Counted from the stretch's first letter, positions 16,434-29,494 are shown. The stretch: DNA of 64,000 bases from Bog-473 sp963840245 (GCA_963840245.1 CAWIYI010000010.1:3866-67865), one strand, 5' to 3'. A program made the numbers and translations. The notes: a model not told the origin generated them from the sequence alone.

Positions 16434-17210
16434 CTACTTCGGCTGCATCCGGATGCCGGCGTCGATCCGTATCGACTCGGCGTTGATGTACGAGTTCGAC
16501 AGCAGCTCGACGGCCAGCGTGGCGAACTCCGTCGAGTAGCCCAGGCGGTGCGGGAACAGCACGTCCTGGGCCAGCTTCCCCTTGAACGACTCGGAGCCCT
16601 CACCGGCGCCGTAGATCGGCGTGTCGATCAGCCCCGGCAAGATCGTGTTGACCCGGATGCCGACCACCGCCAGATCACGCGCCACCGGGAGGGTCATACC
16701 GACGACCCCGCCCTTCGACGACGAGTAGGCGGCCTGGCCGATCTGCCCGTCCTCGGCCGCCACCGACGACGTGTTCACGATGGCACCCCGGGCGCCGTCC
16801 TCGTCGGGCTCGTTGAGGCTCATTTTCGTGGCCGCCAGACGGATGCAGTTGAAGGTCCCGATGAGGTTGATCTCGATCACCCGACGGTAGAGGTCGAGGT
16901 CGTGCGCCGACGTGTAGGCGCCGTCCCGCCCGATGGTGCGGGTGGCCCAGCCGATCCCGGCGCAGTTCACCAGCGACTTGAGCGGCGCCATCTCGACGGC
17001 GGCGTCCACGGCGGCGATCACCTGCTCGGCGATGGTGACGTCGGTCTGGACGAAGAGGCCGCCGATCTCCTTGGCCAGCGGCACCCCCTTGTCCTCTTGG
17101 AGGTCGGCGACGACGACGCGCACGCCCCGCTCGGCCAGCAGGCGCGAGGTGGCCAGACCGAGGCCCGACGCCCCTCCGGTGACGATCGCCGACGTGCCGT
17201 TCAGATCCAT
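16434..17210 (-). CDS. Short-chain dehydrogenase, type II 3-hydroxyacyl-CoA dehydrogenase-like
   Basis: A 258-residue classical SDR. It has the nucleotide motif TGGASGLG (11-18), NCAG (82-85), catalytic Ser149 and the YxxxK pair Tyr162/Lys166. The overall sequence, including RLGYSTEFATLAVELLSNSY and INAESIRIDAGIRM near the end, resembles the HSD17B10/FabG-like group that oxidises 3-hydroxyacyl-CoA with NAD. I chose ATG 17210, preceded by GAGGAG; longer upstream readings lack family similarity. The downstream neighbour is a lipase-like hydrolase, consistent with acyl metabolism. Confidence 0.88.
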   Translation of the reverse strand: MDLNGTSAIVTGGASGLGLATSRLLAERGVRVVVADLQEDKGVPLAKEIGGLFVQTDVTIAEQVIAAVDAAVEMAPLKSLVNCAGIGWATRTIGRDGAYTSAHDLDLYRRVIEINLIGTFNCIRLAATKMSLNEPDEDGARGAIVNTSSVAAEDGQIGQAAYSSSKGGVVGMTLPVARDLAVVGIRVNTILPGLIDTPIYGAGEGSESFKGKLAQDVLFPHRLGYSTEFATLAVELLSNSYINAESIRIDAGIRMQPK

Positions 17211-17301
17211 TTCGCTGCGACTCCTCGTGGGGTGTGCTCCAACATCCGGCCCGCCCGTCATGGCGTGCCGGGCAGAGGATAGGGGGACGGCCCGGCCGGG
17301 G

Positions 17302-19023
<1,722 letters not shown>

Positions 19024-19072
19024 CCCTCATTCTCGCATGCCCGGCCCACCGCCGAACCCGGGTGGCGGTGTC

Positions 19073-20176
19073 TCAGTCCGCCGGCGCCCCCATGCCACCG
19101 TCGAGCAACCCGTAACGGCGGTAGGGGCCGAAGAAGCCGTGCTCGAGCAGGCCGTAGCCGACATGGCCGTCGTAGGAGAACTCGGCCACGTGGTCGACGA
19201 TGCCGTACTGGGCGAGGCCCTGCACCTCGTCGACCGCGAGGACGAGGCCCTGGGTGACCGGGTCGGGTCCGTGGTACATCCCGTGGCGCCAGTCGGCATC
19301 GATGCCGTAGCCGGTGCCGACGGAGACGAAGTTGGGCAGCAGCGACCGGCCGGTGACCTCGATCCCGGCCTCGGGGAAGCGGACCACCGAGCGGTCGATG
19401 ACGCGGGTGCCCGGGATCAGATGGTGCTCGTGCTCGGACCGGCCCAGCTCCTCGACGGGCCGGTCGGGATCGACCCAGACCCGTTCGCTCTGCACCAGCG
19501 GCCGCTCGCCGTCGTCCCGCTCATGGCAGATGTACATGATGGCGTGATCGTCGAACTGCATCGGGAAGTAGTTCCACATGCCGCCCAGCACCAGCTCGCC
19601 CTGGCGGATGCCGTCGGTCTCGGGCTCGCCGACCGGGCGCACGCCCCAGGAGCGGTCGCGGGTGCCCCAGCAGTGATCGGGCGCCACGGGAAGGTCGACC
19701 CCGCCCACCGAGAGCGTCCCCGACCAGCAGCCGGTCTGGGCCAGGCGCTGGGTGTCGAAGACGACCTTGCCCTTGCTGCGCACGTACTGGCGCGGCTCGG
19801 CCATGGCGGGGATGTGGCCCTCCCAGGTGACGTCCATGGCCACGCTGTGCTCGGTGGGCTCGACCACGACCCGGAGGCGCCGGAGCGGCTCGAGCACCTC
19901 CACGCGGAACGGGCCGACCGAGAGGTCGCCCCGGTCGAGGAGCGGCGCCGAGGCCCGCACCACGTGCTGGGAGCCGCCGCGGCGCACGTCGATGAACGCG
20001 TCGACCACGCCGAGGTTCGGGTACTGGCCGTAGCCGAAGATGGCGAACCAGTCACCCGAGCCGGGGTGCATGTTGAAGTAGTAGCGGTCGTAGAAGTTGC
20101 GGTCGCTCGTGGCCGGGTGGGCGATGAACTCGGCCGCTTGGTGGACCGGGTAGTCGTCCCACGAGGAGAGGGTCAC
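19073..20176 (-). CDS. Conserved actinobacterial protein of unknown function (beta-rich)
   Basis: A 367-residue protein I cannot name with confidence. It is rich in beta-strand-like segments and aromatic residues, has no signal peptide or membrane helix, and carries the striking block DHCWGTRDRSWGVRPV (about 186-201) and MWNYFPMQFDDHAIMYICHE. The W-G-x-R-D-x-S-W-G-x-R pattern recalls uncharacterised proteins near steroid or lipid catabolism and, loosely, CrtC/AttH lipocalin-like folds; that link is speculative. GTG 20176 follows a small FmdB-type gene by ten bases, so they are probably co-transcribed. Confidence 0.6.
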   Translation of the reverse strand: MTLSSWDDYPVHQAAEFIAHPATSDRNFYDRYYFNMHPGSGDWFAIFGYGQYPNLGVVDAFIDVRRGGSQHVVRASAPLLDRGDLSVGPFRVEVLEPLRRLRVVVEPTEHSVAMDVTWEGHIPAMAEPRQYVRSKGKVVFDTQRLAQTGCWSGTLSVGGVDLPVAPDHCWGTRDRSWGVRPVGEPETDGIRQGELVLGGMWNYFPMQFDDHAIMYICHERDDGERPLVQSERVWVDPDRPVEELGRSEHEHHLIPGTRVIDRSVVRFPEAGIEVTGRSLLPNFVSVGTGYGIDADWRHGMYHGPDPVTQGLVLAVDEVQGLAQYGIVDHVAEFSYDGHVGYGLLEHGFFGPYRRYGLLDGGMGAPAD

Positions 20177-20186
20177 CTCCGCGCGC

Positions 20187-20408
20187 TCAGCAGCACGCGC
20201 AGCCGCTGCCGCAGCCGCCCGCCACCGGTGCCGCGCACTGGCCGCCGGCCGGCTCCGCCGCCAGGCCGGTGGTGGCGAAGACGGGGAGCAGTCGCCGCGC
20301 GCCCACGTGGCCGGCGGGGCAATGCGCCGGCGCGTCAGCCTCGGCCATGGGACGGCGCTCGTCGAAGACGGCGTGACAGGTCGAGCAGCGGAATTCGTAG
20401 ACGGGCAC
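20187..20408 (-). CDS. FmdB family zinc ribbon protein
   Basis: 73 residues beginning MPVYEFRCSTC, the FmdB/putative regulatory protein signature. Cys8 and Cys11 form the first knuckle. The second is Cys30 with His34 (CPAGH), so one usual Cys is replaced by His. After a linker the tail is unusually Cys-rich (GGCGSGCACC), which could bind another metal. GTG start with GGAGGGAGG upstream. Function in this family is not established; it precedes the unknown beta-rich gene. Confidence 0.82.
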   Translation of the reverse strand: MPVYEFRCSTCHAVFDERRPMAEADAPAHCPAGHVGARRLLPVFATTGLAAEPAGGQCAAPVAGGCGSGCACC

Positions 20409-20510
20409 GTGGATGGACCTCCCTCCGGGCCCGCAGCCTACGCGCGGCGCCCGGAGCCAGGGCTCACCGGGCCCGGTCGTGGTTGGGACCGTGCGGATCT
20501 ACGGCCAGAT

Positions 20511-21950
20511 CTACGGCTGCGCGAAGCCGTAGATCGGCACGCCGTTGTACGACGGGGAGTCGGCCGGCAGGAACGGCCCGTCCAGCGCGGTGGACAGGTA
20601 GCCGCTGCGGCCCGGCCCCGAGTCGCCCGCGACCGTGATGATGGCGTCGTCCGGCCAGACCTGGGTCACGATCCCGACGTGCACGGACGTGGCCGTGCTC
20701 TGCGGGCCGGTCCCGTAGAGGACGGCGTCGCCGACCGCCGGCATGGCCCAGGGCGGTAGGTCGCGGCCGTGGGCGGCAGCCCAGCCCCAGATGTCACCCG
20801 TGAAGGCATAGCGGGGTATGGCAAAGCCGGCCTGCTCCCAGGCCCAGGTGGCGAACAGCGCACACCACTCCTCGCACGGGCCGTAGGGGTTGCAGAAGAG
20901 GCCCTGGAGGTCGGGGTCGGGCTCGATCTGGGAGGCCGCGGCGGCGGCGATGGTGGCCGAGCCGGGGAACGTCGGTTCGGCCGTGGCGCTCGCGAAGCTG
21001 TACTGCCAGGCCTGCGGATCGAGCAGCCAGTACCCGGTCCCGTGGTTGTTCCCGATGATGGCCGAGATCTGCGTTGCGGTCGGGGTCAACGAGAGCCCGC
21101 CGAAGGCCTGGGCGTCGCCGTAGGGCAGCACGACCCCGTTCTCCGTCGCCAGGAGATAGCCGCCCCCGTCGGGTGAGGCCACCATGCCGACCACCCCGTC
21201 GGGCAGGTTGGCGGCGCCGGCCGAGCCGTGGAACGGCGCGTCGCCGAAGGTGAAGATGCCGCCGTCGGCCGCGACGAGCCAGTACCCCTTGCCGTCGGGC
21301 GTGGCCGCCATGCCCACGATCGGCGCGTTGAGCCGGATGCCGCCCGTGCTCCCGTAGAAGCCGGCGTCGCCGAAGGCGAAGATGCCGCCGTCGGCGGCGA
21401 CGAGCCAGTACCCCCTGCCGTCGGGCGTGGACGCCATGCCGACGACGGGCTGGTTGAGGTGCGTGGCGCCCATGGAGCCGTAGAAGTGGGCGTCGCCGTA
21501 GGTGAACACACCGCCGTCGAGCGCGCCCATCCAGTAGCCCTTGGCGTCGGGCGTCGCCGCCATGGCCACGATCGGTCCCTGCAGCGGGATGTCGCCGGCC
21601 GAGCCCTCGAAGGAAGCATCGCCGAACGCGAAGACGCCGCCGTCCGCGCTGGCCAGCAGGTACCCGTTGCCGTCGGGCGTGGCGACGCCGGAGAAGACGG
21701 GTGAGTTCAGGGGCTGGGGCATCGGCGGATCGGTCAGGCCCACGCTGCCGAAGCCGATCATCCCTCCGTCGTGGTAGACGGCGCCGGCCGGCGTCCTGCC
21801 GATGGCGCCCACACCGAAGCCGACGACCAGCGCGCCCAGAACGACGACTGTCGCCACCGCCAGTGTCGTCAGTGACCGGATCAACGACGCCGCGCGTGGC
21901 TGCCGCGGGCCCGACCGGGTGACACCTGTGGTGCCTCCGCGTGTGCGCAC
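20511..21950 (-). CDS. Secreted protein with six 42-residue beta repeats and a C-terminal CHAP/NlpC-like amidase domain
   Basis: 479 residues. A basic N-terminus and hydrophobic helix (about 27-50) form a signal or anchor. Residues 84-335 hold six tandem units of 42 residues with the core GYWLVAADGGIFAFGDA.FYGS, probably a beta-propeller-like array. Residues about 350-479 form a cysteine peptidase/amidase domain of CHAP or NlpC/P60 type: Cys363 in EEWCALFATWAWE, His424 in SVHVGIVTQV and an AGDSG turn, the usual Cys-His-polar layout. It would cleave peptidoglycan peptide bonds outside the cell. GTG 21950 is seven bases after CAGAAT. Such repeats are, to my knowledge, frequent in Acidimicrobiia. 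Confidence 0.85.
   Translation of the reverse strand: MRTRGGTTGVTRSGPRQPRAASLIRSLTTLAVATVVVLGALVVGFGVGAIGRTPAGAVYHDGGMIGFGSVGLTDPPMPQPLNSPVFSGVATPDGNGYLLASADGGVFAFGDASFEGSAGDIPLQGPIVAMAATPDAKGYWMGALDGGVFTYGDAHFYGSMGATHLNQPVVGMASTPDGRGYWLVAADGGIFAFGDAGFYGSTGGIRLNAPIVGMAATPDGKGYWLVAADGGIFTFGDAPFHGSAGAANLPDGVVGMVASPDGGGYLLATENGVVLPYGDAQAFGGLSLTPTATQISAIIGNNHGTGYWLLDPQAWQYSFASATAEPTFPGSATIAAAAASQIEPDPDLQGLFCNPYGPCEEWCALFATWAWEQAGFAIPRYAFTGDIWGWAAAHGRDLPPWAMPAVGDAVLYGTGPQSTATSVHVGIVTQVWPDDAIITVAGDSGPGRSGYLSTALDGPFLPADSPSYNGVPIYGFAQP
20945..21701 (-). repeat. Six in-frame 126-bp repeats encoding 42-residue units
   Basis: Unit starts fall at residues 84, 126, 168, 210, 252 and about 294 of the secreted protein. 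Units 1-4 are close to each other (ATPDGxGYW....DGGxFxFGDAxFxGS); units 5 and 6 are diverged. The exact 42-residue period indicates duplication. Confidence 0.85.
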
Positions 21951-22133
21951 ACCCTGGATTCTGCCCCATGTCGCCCGGGCCTGCGCGATGTCGCCCGGTG
22001 CCGGGGCGCCGGTGCCGTGACGAAGCCGTGACGAAGTCGCCGCCCAACGCGGGTGTGACCCGGGACGCGGCCCCGCGACCCCCTCCCGGGACGCGGCGAC
22101 GGCCCGCGCTGGGCGGCCGGCGCAGCCTCACGG

Positions 22134-22139
22134 CAGAAT
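22134..22139 (+). promoter_or_regulatory. -10-like CAGAAT for aconitase
   Basis: CAGAAT, six bases, then ATG 22146. The divergent secreted-protein gene has the same hexamer (minus strand, 21963-21958) seven bases before its GTG. The rest of the 195-base gap shows no clear sites. Confidence 0.4.
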
Positions 22140-22145
22140 GGGTCC

Positions 22146-24858
<2,713 letters not shown>

Positions 24859-24884
24859 TCCGCCAAACCCCTCGGCAGTCTGCC

Positions 24885-25229
24885 TCAGCCGTCGAAGGCG
24901 GCCAGCACCTTCTTGGGCGCCCGGCGCCGCCAGGCCTCGACGAGCAACTCGCGGACGAGCGGCACGGTCGCCTCCCCGAGGAGCACCCGGCAGCCGCGCC
25001 GTCTGGTGCCCCACCACAATTCCTCGACGGCCGCCGGGTACTCCGCACAGGACGCTGCCACCTCCTCTTCGCCCACGAAGACATGGACGCGCCCGCCCCC
25101 GGGCGGGATGGTGGCGAAGATCTTCCCGGCGACGCGGAAGGAGGTCATGTCGTGGTGCGGTGCCTCGGCGGTCTCCGGCAGCGACAGGGCGAGACGCCGC
25201 ACGGTGGCCACGGAGACGCCCGCGCCCAT
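24885..25229 (-). CDS. MmcQ/YjbR family protein
   Basis: 114 residues of the MmcQ/YjbR (CyaY-like DNA-binding) family: RLALSLPETAEAPHHDMTSF, then FRVAGKIFATIPPGGGRVHV and the C-terminal LLVEAWRRRAPKKVLAAFDG. These match the family's PGxxE....H...FRV..K.FA pattern. The molecular role is uncertain. Its ATG overlaps the stop of the glutamine amidotransferase gene (TGATG), so the two form an operon with the PIG-L and helicase genes upstream. Confidence 0.85.
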   Translation of the reverse strand: MGAGVSVATVRRLALSLPETAEAPHHDMTSFRVAGKIFATIPPGGGRVHVFVGEEEVAASCAEYPAAVEELWWGTRRRGCRVLLGEATVPLVRELLVEAWRRRAPKKVLAAFDG

Positions 25230-25921
25230 CAGCCCGCCGGGCCGTCCCCGGCCAGGCCGACGAAGCGGCGGATGATGCCGTCACCGGCGCGGCTGACATG
25301 CGCCACGTCGGAGGTCCGCAGGAAGACGCCGGGCGGGAGGTGCGGGCCCCAATGGGCGACCAGGCTGGCGGTCACCTCCACGTGGAACTGCAGGCCGTAC
25401 GCGCGGGCACCGACCCGGAAGGCCTGGTTCTCGTAGGCGTCGTTGCCGGCCAGGCGCACTGCGCCCTCCGGGAGGCTGAACGCGTCGCCGTGCCAGTGCA
25501 CGCACGGGAGCGGGCTGGGGGCCGGCCCGAACACCGGGTCGCCGATGGCGTCCGTCGTGAGGTGCACCTCGCCGACGCCGTACTCGGGCGCCGGTCCCCG
25601 GCTCACCGACGCGCCGAGGGCGGCGGCCAGCTGCTGGGCGCCGAGGCACACCCCGAGCACCGGGCGCCCGGCCTCGACCGCCTCGCGCAGGAGCGCCCGC
25701 TCGTCCGCCAGCCAGGCGAGGTCGTCGTGCACGCCCATCGGACCGCCCATGACGACGAGCCCCGCCATGTCCGCCACCGTCGCGGGCGACGGGATGGCGT
25801 CGCCGCGGTCGACGCGCACCACCGTGAGGTCGGCTCCCGAGTCGGTCACGGCGAGGGCGATGGCGCCCGGACCCTCATGGGCCACGTGCTGCACCAGCAG
25901 CCAGGGGTCACGGGCTCCCAT
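25229..25921 (-). CDS. Class I glutamine amidotransferase-like protein
   Basis: A 230-residue GATase1 domain protein with the triad: nucleophile Cys92 in GVCLGAQ, and His180 and Glu182 in GLQFHVEV. GLVVMGGPMGVHDD (about 54-67) is the usual oxyanion strand. It resembles stand-alone GMP-synthase-like amidotransferases, which transfer or hydrolyse the glutamine amide; the acceptor is unknown. ATG with GAGG a few bases upstream, six bases after the PIG-L gene. Confidence 0.88.
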   Translation of the reverse strand: MGARDPWLLVQHVAHEGPGAIALAVTDSGADLTVVRVDRGDAIPSPATVADMAGLVVMGGPMGVHDDLAWLADERALLREAVEAGRPVLGVCLGAQQLAAALGASVSRGPAPEYGVGEVHLTTDAIGDPVFGPAPSPLPCVHWHGDAFSLPEGAVRLAGNDAYENQAFRVGARAYGLQFHVEVTASLVAHWGPHLPPGVFLRTSDVAHVSRAGDGIIRRFVGLAGDGPAG

Positions 25922-25927
25922 GTCGCC

Positions 25928-26815
25928 TCAGGGAATGAGGACGACCCGGAAGAGCTCGGCGGAGCGGCCGTCGGCGAACCCGGCCAGCTCCCCATTGCCC
26001 CGCGACCAGTCGCGCACCCGCTGCTCCACGCCGTCGGGATCGGGCATCTGGCTCTTGTGGCACATGAGCGCGGCCACCTTGCGCTCCACCGTGGCCGTGG
26101 TGTCGACCGCCACCCCGGCGTGGTCCCCGCCGGGACCCATGATCCACAGCTCGGCGACGCTCCAGGGTTCGAGGCCCTCGACGTCGAGGAGCTCAGGGTG
26201 CGCGAACGGGTTGCGCGCGTCGGGATAGACGGCGTCCACCGCGGCCTCGCCCGTGGCCAGGTGGTCCGGGTGGCTGGCGTAGATGAACTCCAGGTTCCGC
26301 TCGGGCGACTGGGTCACGACCCGCTCGGGCCTGACCTGCCGGATGACGCGGCTGATGTCACGGCGCAGCTCGATGGTCGCCTGGACCCTGCCGTCGGGAT
26401 GGCCCAGGAAGCGCACGTCGCTGACGCCCACAACGGCTGCGGCGGCCCGCTGCTCGTCCTGGCGGAGTACCGCCATGTCCGCCCGCGACATGGAGCGATC
26501 CGAGCCGCCGGCGTCGCCGTTGGTGACGATGCAGTAGGTGACCTCGAGACCGGCGGCGGTGAAGGCCGCAATCGTCCCCGCCGACCCGAAGTCGACGTCG
26601 TCGGGGTGCGCGGTGACGACCAGGACCCGGCGGATTCCGTCCTCGGGGGACCAGACCGGCAGCGCTGCGTCCTGACTCAGAGCACGCTCTCTTCTGGCCG
26701 GGGCATCCAGTCCGCCAGGTCGGCCAGGCGGGGGTCGTTCGAGAACATCTCGACGATGGGGATGCGCAGGCCGAGGCGGCGCTGGATGACCTCCATCTCG
26801 ACCAGCTGGTTCCAC
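25928..26815 (-). CDS. PIG-L family deacetylase
   Basis: The domain starts at about 26635 with VLVVTAHPDDVDFGSAGTIA, the zinc-binding AHPDD motif of the PIG-L/MshB/LmbE group, followed by VTYCIVTNGDAGGSD and the third ligand region YASHPDHLATGEA. These metal-dependent enzymes remove N-acetyl groups from GlcNAc-type substrates; in actinobacteria relatives act in mycothiol synthesis or detoxification (MshB, Mca). The substrate here is not determinable. The start is uncertain: GTG 26815 overlaps the helicase by 139 bases and the intervening residues look non-protein-like, so a CTG near 26680 is possible. Confidence 0.82.
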   Translation of the reverse strand: MEPAGRDGGHPAPPRPAHPHRRDVLERPPPGRPGGLDAPARRERALSQDAALPVWSPEDGIRRVLVVTAHPDDVDFGSAGTIAAFTAAGLEVTYCIVTNGDAGGSDRSMSRADMAVLRQDEQRAAAAVVGVSDVRFLGHPDGRVQATIELRRDISRVIRQVRPERVVTQSPERNLEFIYASHPDHLATGEAAVDAVYPDARNPFAHPELLDVEGLEPWSVAELWIMGPGGDHAGVAVDTTATVERKVAALMCHKSQMPDPDGVEQRVRDWSRGNGELAGFADGRSAELFRVVLIP

Positions 26816-27960
26816 AGCGCGAGGCTCACGACCACTCCGGCCTTGCCGGCCCGGGCGGTGCGGCCCGAGCGGTGCAGGTAGGCCTTGTGGTCCTCGGGCG
26901 GGTCGTAGTGGATGACCCCGTCGACCCCCTCGATGTGCAGTCCCCGGGCCGCCACGTCGGTGGCGACCAGGACGGCGAGCTTGCCGTTCGAGAAGTCAGC
27001 CAGCGCGCGCTCGCGGTTGGCCTGGCGCAGGTCGCCGTGGATGGCCTGGGCCTTGATCCCCTCTTTGACCAGGTTCTCCACCAGACGGTCGGCACCCCGC
27101 TTGGTGCGGACGAAGAGCAGCGACTTTTCCTGGCTCCGGCAGATGGCGGCCGCCACTTTGACCTTGTCCATCTGGTGCACCTGGAGGAACCGGTGCTCCA
27201 TGAGGGTGACGGTCTGGGTGGTCGAGGCCACCTCGTGGAAGACCGGGTCGGTCAGGTAGCGCTTGACCAGGCGGTCGACGGCGCCGTCGAGCGTGGCCGA
27301 GAAGAGCAGCGTCTGGTGGGGCTGGTCGAGGCGGCGGAGCACCCACTCGACCTGGGGCATGAACCCCATGTCGGCCATGCGGTCGGCCTCGTCGAGCACC
27401 AGCGTCTCGAGCTCGTCGACGGCGAGCTCGCCCCGGTCACCGAGGTCGATGAGGCGCCCTGGTGTGGCGATGATCAGGTCGACCCCTTTGCGGAGCTTGG
27501 TGACCTGGCGGTCGATGTCCGCGCCGCCGTAGACGGCCACGGCGTGAAGCCCGAGCTTCTTGGCCAGCGGGGCCAGGACGTCGTGCACCTGCACGGCGAG
27601 CTCGCGCGTCGGGAGCAGGACGAGGGCGAGCGGCCGGGCGGGACGCGTGGGGGTGCGGGAACCCTGCGCCTCCCGTGTGGCCTTGGCCCGCTGCAGGAGC
27701 GGGACGCCGAAGGCGAGCGTCTTGCCGGAGCCCGTCTTGGCCTTGCCGCACACGTCACGCCCGGCCAGGGCGTCGGCGACGGTGAGGGCCTGAATGGGAA
27801 ATGCGCTGACGATGCCTTCGTCGGCCAGCGCCTTGGTCAGCTCGGGTGAGACGCCGAGGGACTCGAAGGTCCGGGCGGTCTCGTACGTATCGTCACCGGA
27901 GACGTCGCTGTCCCCGGTGTCGGCGCCGGCGTGCGCGCCGGCGAGTGCTTCAACGGTCAT
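26677..27960 (-). CDS. DEAD-box RNA helicase
   Basis: A 427-residue RhlE-type helicase. Q motif AFPIQ (53-57), motif I AKTGSGKT (74-81), PTRE (117-120), DEAD (190-193), SAT (221-223), VATDVAARG (332-340) and motif VI HRSGRTARAG (363-372) are all present. It would unwind RNA duplexes in ribosome assembly or mRNA decay. There is no long C-terminal extension. A strong extended -10 lies about 100 bases upstream, giving an untranslated leader, which is common for DEAD-box genes controlled post-transcriptionally (for example cold-responsive ones). The PIG-L, amidotransferase and MmcQ genes follow in the same direction. Confidence 0.95.
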   Translation of the reverse strand: MTVEALAGAHAGADTGDSDVSGDDTYETARTFESLGVSPELTKALADEGIVSAFPIQALTVADALAGRDVCGKAKTGSGKTLAFGVPLLQRAKATREAQGSRTPTRPARPLALVLLPTRELAVQVHDVLAPLAKKLGLHAVAVYGGADIDRQVTKLRKGVDLIIATPGRLIDLGDRGELAVDELETLVLDEADRMADMGFMPQVEWVLRRLDQPHQTLLFSATLDGAVDRLVKRYLTDPVFHEVASTTQTVTLMEHRFLQVHQMDKVKVAAAICRSQEKSLLFVRTKRGADRLVENLVKEGIKAQAIHGDLRQANRERALADFSNGKLAVLVATDVAARGLHIEGVDGVIHYDPPEDHKAYLHRSGRTARAGKAGVVVSLALWNQLVEMEVIQRRLGLRIPIVEMFSNDPRLADLADWMPRPEESVL

Positions 27961-28057
27961 TGACCCGCTCTCTCTGTTGTCGGGCGGGGCTGTGCGCCGT
28001 CCAGAGGAGTGAGAATCAGCCCCGACTCACCAGCCCCCCGCCGGTGGTCGCACGCCT

Positions 28058-28063
28058 ATTGTA
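28058..28063 (-). promoter_or_regulatory. Extended -10 promoter of the DEAD-box helicase gene
   Basis: TGGTACAAT on the minus strand (TACAAT at 28063-28058), with CTGTTG about 16 bases upstream as a weak -35. It implies a leader of roughly 90 bases containing a GTGAG...CTCAC inverted repeat. The other half of the 180-base gap carries the ribosome site of the peroxiredoxin gene. Confidence 0.6.
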
Positions 28064-28141
28064 CCAGCCCAGGACCGGTCAACAGCGCCACCCTGTGCCA
28101 AAGTGAGCCCGTCCTGCACGACGACCGAAGGAGAGCCGACG

Positions 28142-28609
28142 ATGGCCAAACTCGAGGCGGGAGCAACCGCTCCTGCGTTCACCCTGCCCGACCACGATGG
28201 CAAGCCGGTCAAGCTGTCGGACTTCAAGGGACGGCAGGTGATCGTCTACTTCTACCCGGCCGACGACACGCCGGGGTGCACCAAAGAGGCGTGCCAGTTC
28301 AACGACAACCTGAAGACCTTCGAGAAGGCCGGCGTGGCCGTGCTCGGGATCTCACCGGACAAGGCCGAGAAGCACGTGAAGTTCCGCACCAAGTACAAGC
28401 TGAAGTTCCCGCTCCTCACCGACGCCGACAAGAAGGTCATGGAGAAGTACGGGGCGTGGGGCGAGAAGACGATGTACGGCAAGAAGACGGTCGGGACCAT
28501 CCGCTCGACTTTCCTCGTCGGGCCCAACGGCAAGATCCAGCGGGCCTGGTACAACGTCCGTGCGGACGGCCACGCCGCCAAGGTCCTCGAGGAGATCGCC
28601 GAGAGCTGA
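28142..28609 (+). CDS. bcp: Thioredoxin-dependent peroxiredoxin (BCP type)
   Basis: 155 residues of the BCP/PrxQ subfamily. The peroxidatic Cys46 lies in DDTPGCTKEAC and the resolving Cys51 is five residues later, the spacing of E. coli BCP. YFYPADDTPGCT and the later RSTFLVGPNGKIQRAW are family hallmarks. It reduces hydrogen peroxide and alkyl hydroperoxides using thioredoxin. ATG 28142 has a clear GAAGGAG eight bases upstream, one of the few obvious Shine-Dalgarno sites here; it is divergent from the helicase. Confidence 0.95.
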   Translation: MAKLEAGATAPAFTLPDHDGKPVKLSDFKGRQVIVYFYPADDTPGCTKEACQFNDNLKTFEKAGVAVLGISPDKAEKHVKFRTKYKLKFPLLTDADKKVMEKYGAWGEKTMYGKKTVGTIRSTFLVGPNGKIQRAWYNVRADGHAAKVLEEIAES

Positions 28610-28647
28610 GGCCGGCGGGATGAAGCCGTGGAGTTGGGCGGACTTCC

Positions 28648-29447
28648 TCAGTGCTGGTGCACCGGGCACCAGTAGGTGGTGCGCCCGCCGACCACCTCCC
28701 GGCGGAGCTCGGTCCCGTCGCGCGGGCAGCGCCCGCCGTCATGGCGCTACCTCCATCAGCTCCCCCATGTGCGAGCCGCCCCGGCGCCCCAACTGGCGCA
28801 ACGTGGCCCGGAGCACCTTGTGCAGGCGCATGAGCTCCTCGTGCGTGAGCGGCGTCCGCCGGCCGGGAGCGAGGTCGGCGCGCCAGAGGATCTCGTCGGC
28901 CAGCAGGTTGCCCACGCCGGCCAGCCGCTCCTGGTCCATGAGCCGGGCCTTGAGCGGCGCCGCCGTCTCGCTCCGCCCCGACCGGATGGCCGAGCGCCGC
29001 CCGCAGCTCGCGCCGCGTGACCGTGAGCGCGTCCGGCCCGAGCCGGCCCTCGTCGGGCGCCAGCTCGACGGAACCGAAGCGCCGCGGGTCGTGCTGCAGC
29101 AGCAGGCCTCCGTCGACGAACGTGATGCGCATGCGCACCCACTTGTCGTTGAAGACGCCGGGCCCGTAGCGGAGCCGGTCGAGCGCTTCGTGCCCGTCGA
29201 CCACCAGGCCGCCCGTCATGCCGAAGCGCAGGCCCAGGGTCGGTCCCCCGTCGGTGTCCAACAGGAGCAGCTTCCCCCGGCGGCGCGCCGCCGTGAACGA
29301 GCGGCCTACCAGCGCCGCCCGGAGGCGCGCCGGCGTGGTCCCGCCCCGGCCGTAGCGGGAGTCCACCATCCACGCCCGGGCGATCGGACGATGGAGCGCC
29401 TGCTCGGCGAGGGCCCGGTACAGCTCGACTTCGAGTATCTCGGGCAC
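28648..29447 (-). CDS. Fpg/Nei family DNA glycosylase, twice frameshifted
   Basis: The translation begins (M)PEILEVELYRALAE, placing the catalytic N-terminal Pro and Glu of Fpg/Nei enzymes directly after a GTG start. The next parts are TLGLRFGMTGGLVV, DPRRFGSVELAPDEGRLGPD, then in a second frame MDQERLAGVGNLLADEILWR (the helix-two-turn-helix region) and GGSHMGELMEV. In a third frame the zinc finger reads CPRDGTEL...YWCPVHQH, ending at 28648. Shifts lie near 28990 and 28745. All functional parts are kept, so I read this as one gene with two indels. The enzyme would remove oxidised bases. TACCGT sits six bases before the GTG. Confidence 0.8.
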
Positions 29448-29482
29448 CGGGGCACGGTATCGGACCGGCGCGCCCGCCCGAA

Positions 29483-29488
29483 TATGGT
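29483..29488 (+). promoter_or_regulatory. -10 box TATGGT for the FrhB-like gene, facing the Fpg promoter
   Basis: TATGGT (29483-29488), six bases, ATG 29495. On the minus strand TACCGT (29459-29454), six bases, GTG 29447. Only 47 bases separate the two start codons, so both leaderless promoters overlap in one short control region. Confidence 0.55.
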
Positions 29489-29494
29489 GGACCA

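Noticed and set aside
20945..21701. Periodic repeats that could suggest a CRISPR or minisatellite array
   Set aside because: The 126-base period is in frame and protein-level conserved, with no unique spacers; it is a coding repeat.
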